A DNA stretch of 34,219 bases from Planctomycetota bacterium (GTDB lineage Bacteria; Planctomycetota; Phycisphaerae; WQYP01), in NCBI GenBank assembly GCA_021800165.1, contig JAJYZF010000042.1, forward strand, positions 1 to 34,219, written 5' to 3'. The notes under the pieces are model-generated. The model did not search any database, had not been told where the DNA came from, and was given only the letters and a program-made list of their open reading frames with translations. How positions within the stretch are numbered: the first letter of the stretch is position 1; the number at the start of each line of letters is the position of its first letter. Made by a program: the position numbers and the translations under genes. Of the stretch, positions 1 to 8,659 are shown in pieces.

Positions 1-488
1 AGCGCAAGGCGGCACAAAAAAAAGAGGCCTAAAACACCACGGGGATTTTCTTTTTCGCCCTGACGGTGACGCCGCTGCCTGCGCTGAAATATGGCCAACA
101 CGCGGTTGGCTCCGCTCTCCTTCGGCTCATGAACAGCCTATCTCCTTGAGCCCAACCCACGCCTTGGAGTTTCCGGACATTATTGGAAACAATCCCTGGG
201 CTGGTGGGTGCAGAGCCACGGCCGAACCCCGGTACCTTGAGAGATGTGAAGTGGCGGATATTTTCATCAGACCACTGCCGCCCCCCCCCATCGCCGCGGC
301 TGGAGGATGTTAATTCTCGCTATGGTATTCTCCAAAGGCCAGGGATCGATCCGGCCGCCCTATACGCCGGCTCTGTAAACTCGTGCTTGACTCCCAGTAG
401 TCGCCGCACTGCGGCCGAAATGCTATAATCGTCTGGCGTCATTGGATGGCGAAATTCGCCGGCGCCGGTAAAAAGAGGAGAACTATTG
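1..488. other. Left-edge region without a recognised gene
   Basis: No recognisable gene lies before leuC. One + strand frame stays open from about base 2 to 311, but its translation is low-complexity, has no motif I know, and its start would lie outside the window. It could be the tail of an upstream gene or chance. A C-rich run sits near 280-290 and an A-run near 16-23. The last 70 bases hold the leuC -10 box and ribosome binding site. Confidence 0.4.
424..480 (+). promoter_or_regulatory. Candidate leuC promoter -10 and ribosome binding site
   Basis: A perfect TATAAT lies at 424-429. The sequence about 17 bases upstream (401-406) does not resemble TTGACA. A TTGACT at 387-392 is too far away (31 bases) to be its -35 partner. 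GAGGAG at 475-480 is 8 bases before the ATG at 489 and is a strong ribosome binding site. The promoter call rests on the -10 alone. Confidence 0.4.
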
Positions 489-1895
489 ATGTCCGCAATG
501 ACCCTCACAGAAAAAATCATCGCCAAGCATTCCGGCCAACGGAGGGTGCAGCCCGGGGACAACGTCTGGGTGGATGTGGATATTCTTATGACGCACGATG
601 TGTGTGGGCCGGGAACCATTGGAATTTTTCATGAAAAGTTCGGCCGCGATGCCAAAGTATGGGATAAAAACCGCGTGGTTATCATTCCTGATCACTACAT
701 TTTTACCGCCGATTTGAAGTGCCATCGCAATGTGCAGATTCTGCGCGATTTTGTGCGCGAGCAGGGGTTGAAGTTTTATTATGATCCGGAATTTGTGAAA
801 AACGAACCCGGTATGCCCAATCCGTATAAAGATCCCACTAAAACCACGTACAAAGGTGTCTGTCACAAGGCGCTTCCGGAAGAAGGTCATGTACGGCCGG
901 GCGAAATTTTGCTGGGAACCGACAGCCACACCTGTACCGCGGGTGCCTTTGGCCAATTTGCCACGGGCGTGGGCAATAGCGATGCCGCCTTTACTCTCGG
1001 TACCGGCAAGACATGGCTGAAGGTGCCCCCCACCATGAAATTTACTTTTCATGGGCAGATACCGCCTTATCTCACGGCCAAGGATCTCATTTTACTGGTA
1101 ATTGGGGAGATCGGCGTGGCGGGTGCCACCTACAAAACCATGTATTTTGCGGGACAAGGGGTCGCCTCGCTGACCCTGGAAGATCGCATGACCCTGACCA
1201 ATATGGCCATTGAAGCGGGCGGCAAAAACGGCGTCTGTGACGTGGATGAAAAGACCCTGCAATACGTGCAGCGTCGCAGTCAGGTTCCACAGTGGGAGGT
1301 TTTTCGCGATGATCCCGGTGCGGCCTATTGTTTTGAGCGGGAATGGGATTTGTCGACGCTGGAACCGTTGGTAGCCAAGCCCCATTCTCCTGACAATCGT
1401 GATACCGCCCGCAACTGCCGTGATATCAAGGTGGATCGCGCCTACATCGGCAGTTGCACCGGCGGAAAGATCACCGATATGATTTTTGCCGCCAGTATCC
1501 TCAAAGGCCATAGCGTGAAAATACCCACCTTTGTGGTGCCCGGGTCCACGGAGGTTCATGCCGATATGAAGCGATTAAATCTGCGCGGCGTTACCAGGGA
1601 CAGCAACGAAAAAAGCATTGAAGACATTTTGCTTGATGCCGGCTGTCTGGTCGGCCCCAGCGGATGCAGTGCCTGTTTGGGCGGACCCGCCGATACCTTT
1701 GGCCGGCTGAACAACAGCGAAACCTGCATCAGCACCACGAATCGCAATTTCCCCGGTCGGATGGGATCCATGCAGTCTGCGGTATACCTGGCCAGTCCGT
1801 TGACCGTAGCGGCTAGTGCGTTAACCGGCCGGGTAACGGATCCGCGTGAATACGTAACCACCCCGATCGAGACCGGCACGGCCGGGGTATTTTAG
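489..1895 (+). CDS. leuC: 3-isopropylmalate dehydratase large subunit (aconitase superfamily)
   Basis: Probable large subunit of isopropylmalate isomerase, the [4Fe-4S] hydro-lyase that turns 2-isopropylmalate into 3-isopropylmalate in leucine synthesis. It is 468 aa. The hallmark GTDSHTCTAGAFGQFATG block is at about 143-160. The cluster cysteines are C323 (in YIGSCTGGKI) and C393/C396 (in GPSGCSACLGG). The C-terminal TTNRNFPGRMG block is typical of the family. Compared with short bacterial LeuC proteins there is an extra segment at about 105-122, just before the GVCH-LPEEG motif. The ATG at 489 is preferred over the TTG at 486 because of the GAGGAG 8 bases upstream. No small subunit (leuD) is adjacent or anywhere in the window. 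Homoaconitase or another LeuC-like hydratase cannot be excluded from sequence alone. Confidence 0.85.
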   Translation: MSAMTLTEKIIAKHSGQRRVQPGDNVWVDVDILMTHDVCGPGTIGIFHEKFGRDAKVWDKNRVVIIPDHYIFTADLKCHRNVQILRDFVREQGLKFYYDPEFVKNEPGMPNPYKDPTKTTYKGVCHKALPEEGHVRPGEILLGTDSHTCTAGAFGQFATGVGNSDAAFTLGTGKTWLKVPPTMKFTFHGQIPPYLTAKDLILLVIGEIGVAGATYKTMYFAGQGVASLTLEDRMTLTNMAIEAGGKNGVCDVDEKTLQYVQRRSQVPQWEVFRDDPGAAYCFEREWDLSTLEPLVAKPHSPDNRDTARNCRDIKVDRAYIGSCTGGKITDMIFAASILKGHSVKIPTFVVPGSTEVHADMKRLNLRGVTRDSNEKSIEDILLDAGCLVGPSGCSACLGGPADTFGRLNNSETCISTTNRNFPGRMGSMQSAVYLASPLTVAASALTGRVTDPREYVTTPIETGTAGVF

Positions 1896-2040
1896 GCGTT
1901 GCGGCGAGAGCATGCGACAACGAGTTTGCTGGGCCAGAAGAGGCTTACGATCAGGCCGGAGCTTGGGGCTTATCGGCACCGGAGGTTTCGTCGGCTTTTA
2001 GGTCTTAAAGATCGGTCAAACCCCTGTAAAGCTGTTTATT

Positions 2041-2101
2041 GTGGGGCGGGCTTGGGTGCATTTTACCGCTTGTGGCAGCGGCACCTCCAATTCCACCCCA
2101 C
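2041..2101 (+). other. Nested inverted repeats, candidate structured RNA upstream of rpsO
   Basis: In the 425-base gap between leuC and rpsO, three nested complementary segments line up. GTGGGG (2041-2046) pairs with CCCCAC (2096-2101). GGTG (2055-2058) pairs with CACC (2082-2085). CCGC (2066-2069) pairs with GCGG (2078-2081), closing an 8-base loop. No T-run follows, so it is not a standard intrinsic terminator. It could be the 3' end structure of leuC mRNA or part of a long rpsO leader. I found no known riboswitch or tRNA pattern. A 94-codon open frame covers this stretch but looks non-coding. Confidence 0.35.
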
Positions 2102-2201
2102 GCCGCGGGCACTGGTGTCGGGCTGGCCGCAAGCTGGTGCCGAGATAGGTATAAGGGGAGTGGACATTTTAATTTTAGCTTGACACCAAGTTAGTGTCTA
2201 C

Positions 2202-2231
2202 TTGCGTAAAGGATGGGGGGAGGGTTATACT
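2202..2231 (+). promoter_or_regulatory. Candidate rpsO promoter
   Basis: TTGCGT (2202-2207), an 18-base spacer and TATACT (2226-2231) fit a sigma-70-type promoter, giving a leader of about 80 bases before the rpsO ATG. Just upstream, TTGACA (2180-2185) overlaps a small inverted repeat: GACAC (2182-2186) and GTGTC (2194-2198) with 7 bases between. That repeat could be an operator or a second -35 box. Confidence 0.45.
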
Positions 2232-2255
2232 TTGCGGTTTGTGTGGCAGTCTCAA

Positions 2256-2317
2256 GGAACATGCTGGCATGTGCTGGCGGTATCCTGATAGGGGCAAACG
2301 ATAGAAAGGTTCCCAGC
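2256..2317 (+). promoter_or_regulatory. Candidate S15-responsive rpsO leader structure
   Basis: Two leader segments can pair with overlapping bases just before the start codon. GGAAC (2256-2260) is complementary to GTTCC (2309-2313). GCTGG (at 2263-2267 and again at 2273-2277) is complementary to CCAGC (2313-2317). The likely Shine-Dalgarno GAAAGG (2304-2309) lies at the edge. Many bacteria autoregulate rpsO by S15 binding to a leader pseudoknot or junction. These pairings would suit that, but no folding was run. Confidence 0.3.
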
Positions 2318-2320
2318 CAA

Positions 2321-2587
2321 ATGATTACAACAGAAAAGAAACAGGAGGTTATCGCAGGTAATCGCATTCACGAAAAAGATACTGGATCTGCCGAGATCCA
2401 GATAGCCCTGTTGACTGCACGAATAAACGAATTGACCGGCCATTTACAGTCGCACCGCAAGGATTTTTCCTCGCGACGGGGTTTGCTGAAAATGGTTGGG
2501 CGCCGGTCCAGCCTGCTTAAATATCTTACCAGTACAGATCCCAAACGCTACCAGGATGTGATTACCCGGCTTGGACTACGCAAATAA
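2321..2587 (+). CDS. rpsO: 30S ribosomal protein S15
   Basis: Small-subunit protein of 88 aa that binds the central domain of 16S rRNA and nucleates platform assembly. Length is normal for the family. The conserved order is visible: a [13 protein letters not shown] segment in helix 1-2, then [18 protein letters not shown] with its rRNA-contacting His, Arg and Lys residues, then [15 protein letters not shown] and a C-terminal [12 protein letters not shown]. The open frame continues 36 codons upstream. The ATG at 2321 is chosen because translation from it starts with [11 protein letters not shown], the usual S15 N-terminus, and because a GAAAGG precedes it. It lies 221 bases upstream of pnp, the classic rpsO-pnp arrangement. 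Confidence 0.97.
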   Translation: MITTEKKQEVIAGNRIHEKDTGSAEIQIALLTARINELTGHLQSHRKDFSSRRGLLKMVGRRSSLLKYLTSTDPKRYQDVITRLGLRK

Positions 2588-2808
2588 GAGTCGGTCTCCG
2601 GTGGTTGATTGCGCCTGGCAAAGAGACACCATCGGTGGCGGATTCACACTGGATAAAATTTCCAGAACGCATGGATCATGTGGCCGCCCCACTGCGTAGC
2701 CCATGAAGGCTGGGAACTAAAAGCGGTTGGCCGTACTGGAAAGCCGTGAGATGTGAAATTGAATGAGTATATGGATTTTAGTTGGTTCGACATGTTAGGT
2801 GTAAAAGT

Positions 2809-4959
2809 ATGACGGCAGTAAAAGTAGAAACCCAAGTTAACGGCAAAACTCTTTCCCTGGAAACCGGCCATTTGGCCAAGCAGGCGGACGGAGCGGTGCT
2901 GGTTCGGTATGGCGACACGGTGGTGTTGGCAACCGTGGTATCCAGCGATCCGCGGCCCGGCACTGATTTTTTCCCCTTGACGGTGGATTATCGCGAAAAA
3001 ACATCCGCAGCGGGCAAATTCCCCGGCGGTTTTATCAAACGTGAGGGTCGTCCAAGTACCAAGGAAACGCTAACGGCAAGAATGATTGACCGGCCGATTC
3101 GGCCCCTCTTTCCCGTCGGCTATTTCGATGAAGTGCTGGTACAGGTGCTGGTGTTATCGGCGGACGGGCAAAACGACCCGGATGTGCTGGCGATGGTGGG
3201 GGCTTCGACGGCGCTGGCTATCTCCAGCGTGCCGTTTGAAGGGCCGATTGGTTCAGTTCGCATAGGCCGGGTCGATGGCCAATTTGTGGTGATGCCCACC
3301 ACCTCCGAACTCGATAACTCCGATCTGGATTTACTTCTGGCCGGCACGGATCAGGCGATCAACATGATTGAGGTGGGTGCGCGGGAACTGCCGGAATCAA
3401 CCATTCTGGAAGCCATCAACCTTGGCCATAAAACCATTGCCGATCTGGTAAGAATTCAGAAGGAATTGGTGGCCAAAGTTGGGAAGCCCAAAGTGTGCAC
3501 GCTGCATGGTCCGTCTGCCGAGCTGTTGCAGGCGGTAAGCAGCTACCGAGAGGCCTTGATCACGGCCAAGAAGATTCCGGGCAAGCAGGACCGTGCGACC
3601 GCGGTGGATAAGGTCAAGACGCAAGTGCAAGAAAAGTTCACGGCGTTGAATCCCGTCACCAACAAGCCGCAGTATGATCCCATGCATGTGGCCATGGCGT
3701 TTTCCACCCTGGAGGAAAAAGTGGTGCGCCAGCTTATTCTTTCCGGGACGCGGTCTGATGGGCGCAATTCGACCACCATTCGCCCGCTAAGCTGTGAAGT
3801 CGGAGTGCTTCCGCGGACCCATGGCTCAGCCATTTTCACCCGCGGTGAAACCCAGGCCCTGGTCACTACCACATTGGGGACTGGAGATGACGAACAAATT
3901 GTAGATGGATTGGGCGAAGAATATTCCAAAAAATTCATGCTGCATTACAACTTCCCACCGTTTTCCACAGGTGAGGTGAAGCGCATCATGGGACCAGGGC
4001 GGCGCGAGATCGGGCATGGGGCTTTGGCGGAACGTTCACTCGAGCCGGTGTTGCCTTCACCGGAAGTGTTCCCCTATGTGATTCGCCTGGTTTCCGATAT
4101 TCTCGAATCCAACGGCAGTTCTTCGATGGCCTCTGTTTGCGGCGGTACGCTGGCGTTGCTGGATGCGGGCGTGCCGCTCATTCGTCCCGTTGCCGGCATC
4201 AGCATCGGCCTGGTCAGCGAAGGTGGACAAGACATATTGCTGACCGACATTCTTGGCGAAGAAGATCATTACGGCGATATGGATTTCAAGGTATCCGGCA
4301 CCACCCACGGTATTACCGGGATACAACTGGATTTGAAAATTCACGGCCTGGGCCATGACCTGATTGCAAAAACGCTGGAGCAGGCGCGCGTAGCCCGGCT
4401 GGCAATTCTAGACACCATCACCGCCGCCCTTCCCACGCACCGGGCGCAGATTTCGCCTTACGCGCCACGACTGCTGAAGATTCAGATTAACCCGGAAAAA
4501 ATCGGCAAGGTGATTGGCCCCGGCGGTAAGACCATCAAGAAAATCGTCGAAACCACAGGAGCTAAAATCGATATTGAAGATGATGGTACGGTGTTTATTT
4601 CCGCCGTCGGAATGCAGGCTGCCGAGCGGGCCCGCGAAGAAGTGGAACGGCTGACCGAAGACGTCAAAATTGGTCGCATCTATACCGGGCGCGTGACCTC
4701 GATCAAGGACTTTGGCGCATTTGTGGAAGTAACACCGGGCGTGGATGGTTTGTGCCACATTAGTGAGCTTTCGGACAAATTCCTCAAAAATGTTACGGAA
4801 GCCGTAAAAATGGGCCAGGAAATTCGTGTCAAGGTGATTGCGGTGGACGACCAAGGGCGCATCAAACTCTCGCGTAAGCAGGCCATGAAGGACGAAGCGC
4901 CCGCCGCAACGGGTGCGGCCGCCGTAAGCCATCCGGCGGAGCCGCAGATGTCGCAGTAA
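2809..4959 (+). CDS. pnp: Polyribonucleotide nucleotidyltransferase (PNPase)
   Basis: Phosphate-dependent 3'-5' exoribonuclease and degradosome component of 716 aa, a normal length. The first RNase PH domain carries FFPLTVDYREK, GGFIKREGRPS and RMIDRPIRPLFP. A helical linker follows. The second, catalytic RNase PH domain contains RSDGRN, GSAIFTRGETQ and the acidic GEEDHYGDMDFKV segment. Then come a KH domain (from about 555, with VIGPGGKTIKKI) and an S1 domain (from about 622, with GRVTSIKDFGAFVEV and GLCHISEL). A short Ala/Pro-rich tail ends the protein. The ATG at 2809 is preferred over the TTG at 2782: AGGTGT sits 6 bases upstream and MTAVKVE matches usual N-termini. Cotranscription with rpsO and PNPase autocontrol in the 5' leader are known for the family and not shown here. 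Confidence 0.97.
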   Translation: MTAVKVETQVNGKTLSLETGHLAKQADGAVLVRYGDTVVLATVVSSDPRPGTDFFPLTVDYREKTSAAGKFPGGFIKREGRPSTKETLTARMIDRPIRPLFPVGYFDEVLVQVLVLSADGQNDPDVLAMVGASTALAISSVPFEGPIGSVRIGRVDGQFVVMPTTSELDNSDLDLLLAGTDQAINMIEVGARELPESTILEAINLGHKTIADLVRIQKELVAKVGKPKVCTLHGPSAELLQAVSSYREALITAKKIPGKQDRATAVDKVKTQVQEKFTALNPVTNKPQYDPMHVAMAFSTLEEKVVRQLILSGTRSDGRNSTTIRPLSCEVGVLPRTHGSAIFTRGETQALVTTTLGTGDDEQIVDGLGEEYSKKFMLHYNFPPFSTGEVKRIMGPGRREIGHGALAERSLEPVLPSPEVFPYVIRLVSDILESNGSSSMASVCGGTLALLDAGVPLIRPVAGISIGLVSEGGQDILLTDILGEEDHYGDMDFKVSGTTHGITGIQLDLKIHGLGHDLIAKTLEQARVARLAILDTITAALPTHRAQISPYAPRLLKIQINPEKIGKVIGPGGKTIKKIVETTGAKIDIEDDGTVFISAVGMQAAERAREEVERLTEDVKIGRIYTGRVTSIKDFGAFVEVTPGVDGLCHISELSDKFLKNVTEAVKMGQEIRVKVIAVDDQGRIKLSRKQAMKDEAPAATGAAAVSHPAEPQMSQ

Positions 4960-4975
4960 CCATGCGGGTCCTGGC

Positions 4976-4996
4976 GGCAAACGCTGGTGGTTTGCC
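4976..4996 (+). terminator. Hairpin after pnp, weak terminator candidate
   Basis: GGCAAAC (4976-4982) and GTTTGCC (4990-4996) form a perfect 7-bp stem with a 7-base loop, starting 17 bases after the pnp stop codon. The sequence after it is TTAGGGTTT, not a clean U-tract. It may act as a 3' end-protecting hairpin rather than an efficient intrinsic terminator. Confidence 0.4.
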
Positions 4997-5054
4997 TTAG
5001 GGTTTCGCGGCGATTACTTGGCAAAAATTTCCGCATGTCCTGGACGGAATCCTT

Positions 5055-5852
5055 ATGACCGAAGCGGTTCCTGCAAAGTTCGGCGTCCATTCACCTTCCG
5101 ATGAACAGACAACCACGGGAGCGAATCCGGAATCGGAAAAAATGCGGCTGGATCGAGAGCGAACCGCCCGGCTGCATCAACTGGCTACTCTGGGCGAACT
5201 TGCAGGCGGCTTGGCCCATGAGCTAAAAAACCCGCTGTCCACGATTAAACTTAATCTGCAACTGTTAATAGAAGATCTGGCCCGAATGCCGGGGGCGGAA
5301 ACCAGTCACAGCCGGGCCGTCACGGTCAAGAAAGAAGTGGACCGTTTGGGCCAGACGCTGGAAGGATTTCTGCGGTTTGCGGGGCGCATTGAATTGCGCA
5401 CCGCACCGGTGCATTTAAATGTTTTGGTGCAGGATCTTATTGACTTTTTTATGCCGCAGGCCCAAGCAGCGCGGGTGCGCCTGCATGCCAGCCTCGCCCC
5501 GGAAGACCCCATTTGTAATTTGGATACTAACCTCATTAAGCAGGCCTTGCTGAATTTGATGCTTAATGCGCAGCAAGCGATGCCGACCGGAGGCGAACTT
5601 ATTGTTCGCACCCATGTCAGCGGCTCCACCGCCATCGTGGACATATCCGATACCGGTATGGGCATTCCACCGGAGCATTTACCCCGTTTGTTTGAAGCGT
5701 ACTTCACCACCAAGAAAGGCGGGACGGGGCTGGGCCTGGCTACCACCCGGCGCATTGTTGAAGAACATTCCGGTCATATCCGCGTCAGCAGCGAGCCACC
5801 ACGGGGCACCAATTTTCGTCTGGAGCTTCCACTCCGGGACAAAAATACCTGA
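5055..5852 (+). CDS. Orphan soluble sensor histidine kinase (NtrB-like core)
   Basis: A 265-aa two-component kinase made almost entirely of the catalytic core. About 40 N-terminal residues, charged and possibly coiled-coil, precede the HisKA box LATLGELAGGLAHELKNPL with phospho-acceptor H55. The HATPase domain has its N-box around N167/N171, the G1 box DTGMG at 199-203, the F-box LFEAYFTTK and the G2 box GGTGLGL. There is no transmembrane segment, PAS, GAF or HAMP domain, and no response regulator in the window. The H-box resembles NtrB/ZraS-type kinases. Its signal must come through the short N-terminus or a partner protein. It starts 95 bases after pnp with no good promoter seen between. 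The cognate regulator is unknown. Confidence 0.85.
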   Translation: MTEAVPAKFGVHSPSDEQTTTGANPESEKMRLDRERTARLHQLATLGELAGGLAHELKNPLSTIKLNLQLLIEDLARMPGAETSHSRAVTVKKEVDRLGQTLEGFLRFAGRIELRTAPVHLNVLVQDLIDFFMPQAQAARVRLHASLAPEDPICNLDTNLIKQALLNLMLNAQQAMPTGGELIVRTHVSGSTAIVDISDTGMGIPPEHLPRLFEAYFTTKKGGTGLGLATTRRIVEEHSGHIRVSSEPPRGTNFRLELPLRDKNT

Positions 5853-6038
5853 CAGGTCAGCAGAAACACGGCGGCAAATCGTTGGGGATCTGGCGGGTGG
5901 CCACGGCGTTGGCCTCCACAGGCCGCGCACCCGCGACGGCCGGCCAATCGCAGGTCTGCTTGTGGTGTTGCCAGCACAGAATGATAATGGACTCACTGAT
6001 AGCAGGCTTCTTTATAAACTTCTCGAAAGGCCCGACTC

Positions 6039-6854
6039 ATGCTTACCGGAACAGATCTGATTGCCGACATCAATGCGTGCCAGCCTGAGCGAGGGCGAAT
6101 GGCATTGTGGTGGCTGGGCCAGCATAGCTATGTCGTGAAGATTGCCAACACAGTTTTGTACATTGATGTTTTTTTTACCGCCATGCCGGATCGTCTTGTT
6201 CCGCCTCTAATACCCGCAGAGCTTGCCACCAACGCCGATTTTATCTGCGGTACCCACGATCACGCTGATCATATTGACCATCCCGCATGGCCCATTGCCG
6301 CCCAGGCTTCGCCACAGGCAAAATTTGTGGTACCACAGGCCTTGGTTCAAGGCCTGGCGGAAGAATTTCATCTGCCGGTCCAGCGATTTTTGGGGGTGGA
6401 TGACGGACTAAGCGTGCAAGCCGGTCCGGTGAAAATCACGGGCGTACCTGCGGCCCACGAATTTTTGGCCGTTGATCCCAAGACCGGGGGGAATCTGTTT
6501 CTGGGGTTCGTATTTGAGGCCGACGGCCTGTGCTTTTATCACGCGGGCGATACGTGCATGTACGAAGGTATGCAGGCGAAACTACGGCGCTGGCACTTTG
6601 ACCTGATGCTGTTGCCGATCAACGGGCGCGATGCCAAGCGGCTGAGCAGCGGCTGCATCGGCAACCTGACCTTCCAGGAAGCAGCAGACCTGGCCGGCGC
6701 ACTGCAGCCCAAACTGGTTTTGCCGGCCCATTACGACATGTTTGCCATGAACAGCGCCAACCCTCAAGACTTTCTCGATTATTACCGGGTCAAGTACCCC
6801 AACCTGCGCGCTGAAACCTGTGAATATGGCCAGCGGATGATATGGCCGCGGTAA
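6039..6854 (+). CDS. UlaG-like metallo-beta-lactamase-fold hydrolase
   Basis: A 271-aa cytosolic metal-dependent hydrolase. The metal motif is GTHDHADHID, with H73, H75, D77 and H78. Further likely ligands are H140 (PAAHEF), D171 (HAGDT) and H231 (LPAHYDMF). The GHAGDT-like and LPINGRD segments and the overall length resemble L-ascorbate-6-phosphate lactonase UlaG and its paralogues. No ascorbate or sugar phosphotransferase genes are nearby, so a lactonase role is not supported by context and the substrate stays open. AAAGG at 6026-6030 supports the ATG. A 186-base gap separates it from the kinase, and it converges with the reductase gene 30 bases downstream. Confidence 0.8.
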   Translation: MLTGTDLIADINACQPERGRMALWWLGQHSYVVKIANTVLYIDVFFTAMPDRLVPPLIPAELATNADFICGTHDHADHIDHPAWPIAAQASPQAKFVVPQALVQGLAEEFHLPVQRFLGVDDGLSVQAGPVKITGVPAAHEFLAVDPKTGGNLFLGFVFEADGLCFYHAGDTCMYEGMQAKLRRWHFDLMLLPINGRDAKRLSSGCIGNLTFQEAADLAGALQPKLVLPAHYDMFAMNSANPQDFLDYYRVKYPNLRAETCEYGQRMIWPR

Positions 6855-6884
6855 CGACTTACGGCGCGGCAACACCAACCCGGT

Positions 6885-8642
6885 TTAATTGACCTCCGCC
6901 ATTTCCGGAATATTCAGCCATTGGACCAATTGTTCCGGCGTGTTGCGGAGCACAAACTGGCGGAAGGTTTCGTCTTCGTCGGTACGATTGGCCTTGTAGG
7001 CCTGCACCACCTGGGCGATGGATTTATGGACAAAGTCCGCCGGTACTTTTTTCAGCGCAACTTTGGCAAATCCGGCGTCAGCGCCCAGCGTGCCGCCCAG
7101 CATTATCTGAAACGCTTCAGTACCGCGCTGGCCGCGGAAATTACAGACCACACCCATCAGCCCGATGTCCGCCACCTGATATTGGGCGCAACTGTTGGGA
7201 CAGCCGGTGACGCTGACCATAATTGGCGTATCGATGTCCACATTTTCTTCCAGGTATTTGAGAATCCGTTCGGCCCGGGCCTTGGTTTCCACAATCGCCA
7301 GATTGCAAAATTGCGTGCCGGTACAGGAAAGCAGGTTGCCCCGCCAGAGCGGAGCATGAGGCGTCAATCCCGCACCATCCAGAGCCTTGCACATTTCCTC
7401 CACGCGGGCGGTGGGGATGTCGACAAACAGTAGATTCTGCTTGTTGGACAGGGCCACGCGCCCTTGGCCGGAGCCGACCATCTTCCGGGAAATTTCAGCC
7501 GCGGCATGCAACTGGGCCGTCGTGATGCGCCCGCGTTCGATGGGTACTCCGATGTAGGATAATCCAGGCTGTTTCTGCGGACCGGAACCCAGGTGATCGG
7601 TATGCGGAGCATATTCAGGGGCGGCAATGTTGTCATCGTGCTCCAGTTTGAATCCGATGTCGGCCTCGAGATAATCGCGGAATTTCTGCCAGCCCCAGTC
7701 CGCCACCAGATATTTCATTCTTGCCCGGGTACGTTTTTCGCGGTAACCATGATCGCGGAAAATATGGGCTACTCCACGGGCCACCGCCGGCAACTGATCC
7801 GCACGCACAAACGCCCGCAGCCCCTGTCCGATATAGGGCTGACTGGAAAGCCCGCCACCGACGCACAGGCCGAAACCACGTTCTTCCTGGCCGCTCACCG
7901 GATGGGTCCGGCGCACACCAAACACGCCGATATCATTGATCTGCGGCTGATGGCAGTGCAGGTGGCAACCGGCAACGGCAGATTTAAATTTTCTGGGAAA
8001 ATTGCTGAACTCCTTGTTACCATCCAGAAACATCTGGTTGACGGCCGCAACAGCAGAAGAAGCGTCCAGGATTTCCGCAGCCAGACAACCCGCCAGCGGA
8101 CAACCCACCACGTTGCGCGGAGTATCTCCGCAGGCAAACTTGGTTACCAGGCCCACCCGCTCCAATTGAGGCAGAATTTCCGCCAGGGCTTCCAGCGTTA
8201 AATAATGCAACTGAAAACATTGTCGCGTGGTAATATCGGCAAAGCCACTGGTATACTTTTCCACAATGGCGGCTACGGTTTCGAGCTGCTCCACGTTAAG
8301 AAAACCATTGGGAATGCGAATGCGCAGCATAAAATGGCAGAGGTTGGGCAGTTGCTGGTAAATGCCGAACCAGCGCAAGCGCACAAAATCTTCTTCCGTA
8401 ACCTTGGCCCGCCGCGCAGCACTGCGAACGACTTCCGGCGCATCGCAATGGGGAACTGTTCGGCGATAGGTTTCCAAATCTTTTGGGGAAAGCAGCGTCT
8501 CCAGCGGCTCGGAAACCTCGGCGCGGGCATAGCGGAAGATATCATCCCATACATCCAACCCGTCTTTGGCCAGCTTGATTTCTTCTACCTTGTTAAGTTT
8601 ACGGGCCCCCGTCGGAATTGCTGAGGCTGTGGTAACATTCAT
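6885..8642 (-). CDS. nirA: Ferredoxin-type nitrite/sulfite reductase
   Basis: A 585-aa siroheme/[4Fe-4S] reductase for six-electron reduction of nitrite to ammonia or sulfite to sulfide. It shows the two-fold pattern of the family: an N-terminal ferrodoxin-like half with LRIRIPNG and ITTRQCFQLH, the GCPLAGC and CHLHCHQPQINDIG segments, then a second half with the cluster/siroheme ligands C440-x5-C446 and C481-x3-C485 (GCPNSC). The KYLVADWGWQKFR segment resembles NirA-type enzymes. No flavoprotein partner (CysJ), ferredoxin or nitrate reductase is adjacent, so nitrite versus sulfite is not settled. It is monocistronic. GGAG lies about 8 bases before the ATG. The upstream region holds a good promoter flanked by inverted repeats, implying regulation by nutrient supply. 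Confidence 0.85.
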   Translation of the reverse strand: MNVTTASAIPTGARKLNKVEEIKLAKDGLDVWDDIFRYARAEVSEPLETLLSPKDLETYRRTVPHCDAPEVVRSAARRAKVTEEDFVRLRWFGIYQQLPNLCHFMLRIRIPNGFLNVEQLETVAAIVEKYTSGFADITTRQCFQLHYLTLEALAEILPQLERVGLVTKFACGDTPRNVVGCPLAGCLAAEILDASSAVAAVNQMFLDGNKEFSNFPRKFKSAVAGCHLHCHQPQINDIGVFGVRRTHPVSGQEERGFGLCVGGGLSSQPYIGQGLRAFVRADQLPAVARGVAHIFRDHGYREKRTRARMKYLVADWGWQKFRDYLEADIGFKLEHDDNIAAPEYAPHTDHLGSGPQKQPGLSYIGVPIERGRITTAQLHAAAEISRKMVGSGQGRVALSNKQNLLFVDIPTARVEEMCKALDGAGLTPHAPLWRGNLLSCTGTQFCNLAIVETKARAERILKYLEENVDIDTPIMVSVTGCPNSCAQYQVADIGLMGVVCNFRGQRGTEAFQIMLGGTLGADAGFAKVALKKVPADFVHKSIAQVVQAYKANRTDEDETFRQFVLRNTPEQLVQWLNIPEMAEVN

Positions 8643-8659
8643 ATATGGACTCCAAAAAT

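Noticed and set aside
486-488. TTG as leuC start
   Set aside because: The next codon is ATG with a well-spaced GAGGAG, so 489 is preferred.
1899-2183. 94-codon + strand open frame between leuC and rpsO
   Set aside because: It starts with TTG, has no ribosome binding site, no hydrophobic or domain pattern, and overlaps nested inverted repeats.
6039-6854. Ascorbate-6-phosphate lactonase UlaG itself
   Set aside because: Sequence resembles UlaG but no ascorbate transport or pathway gene is near, so only UlaG-like is claimed.
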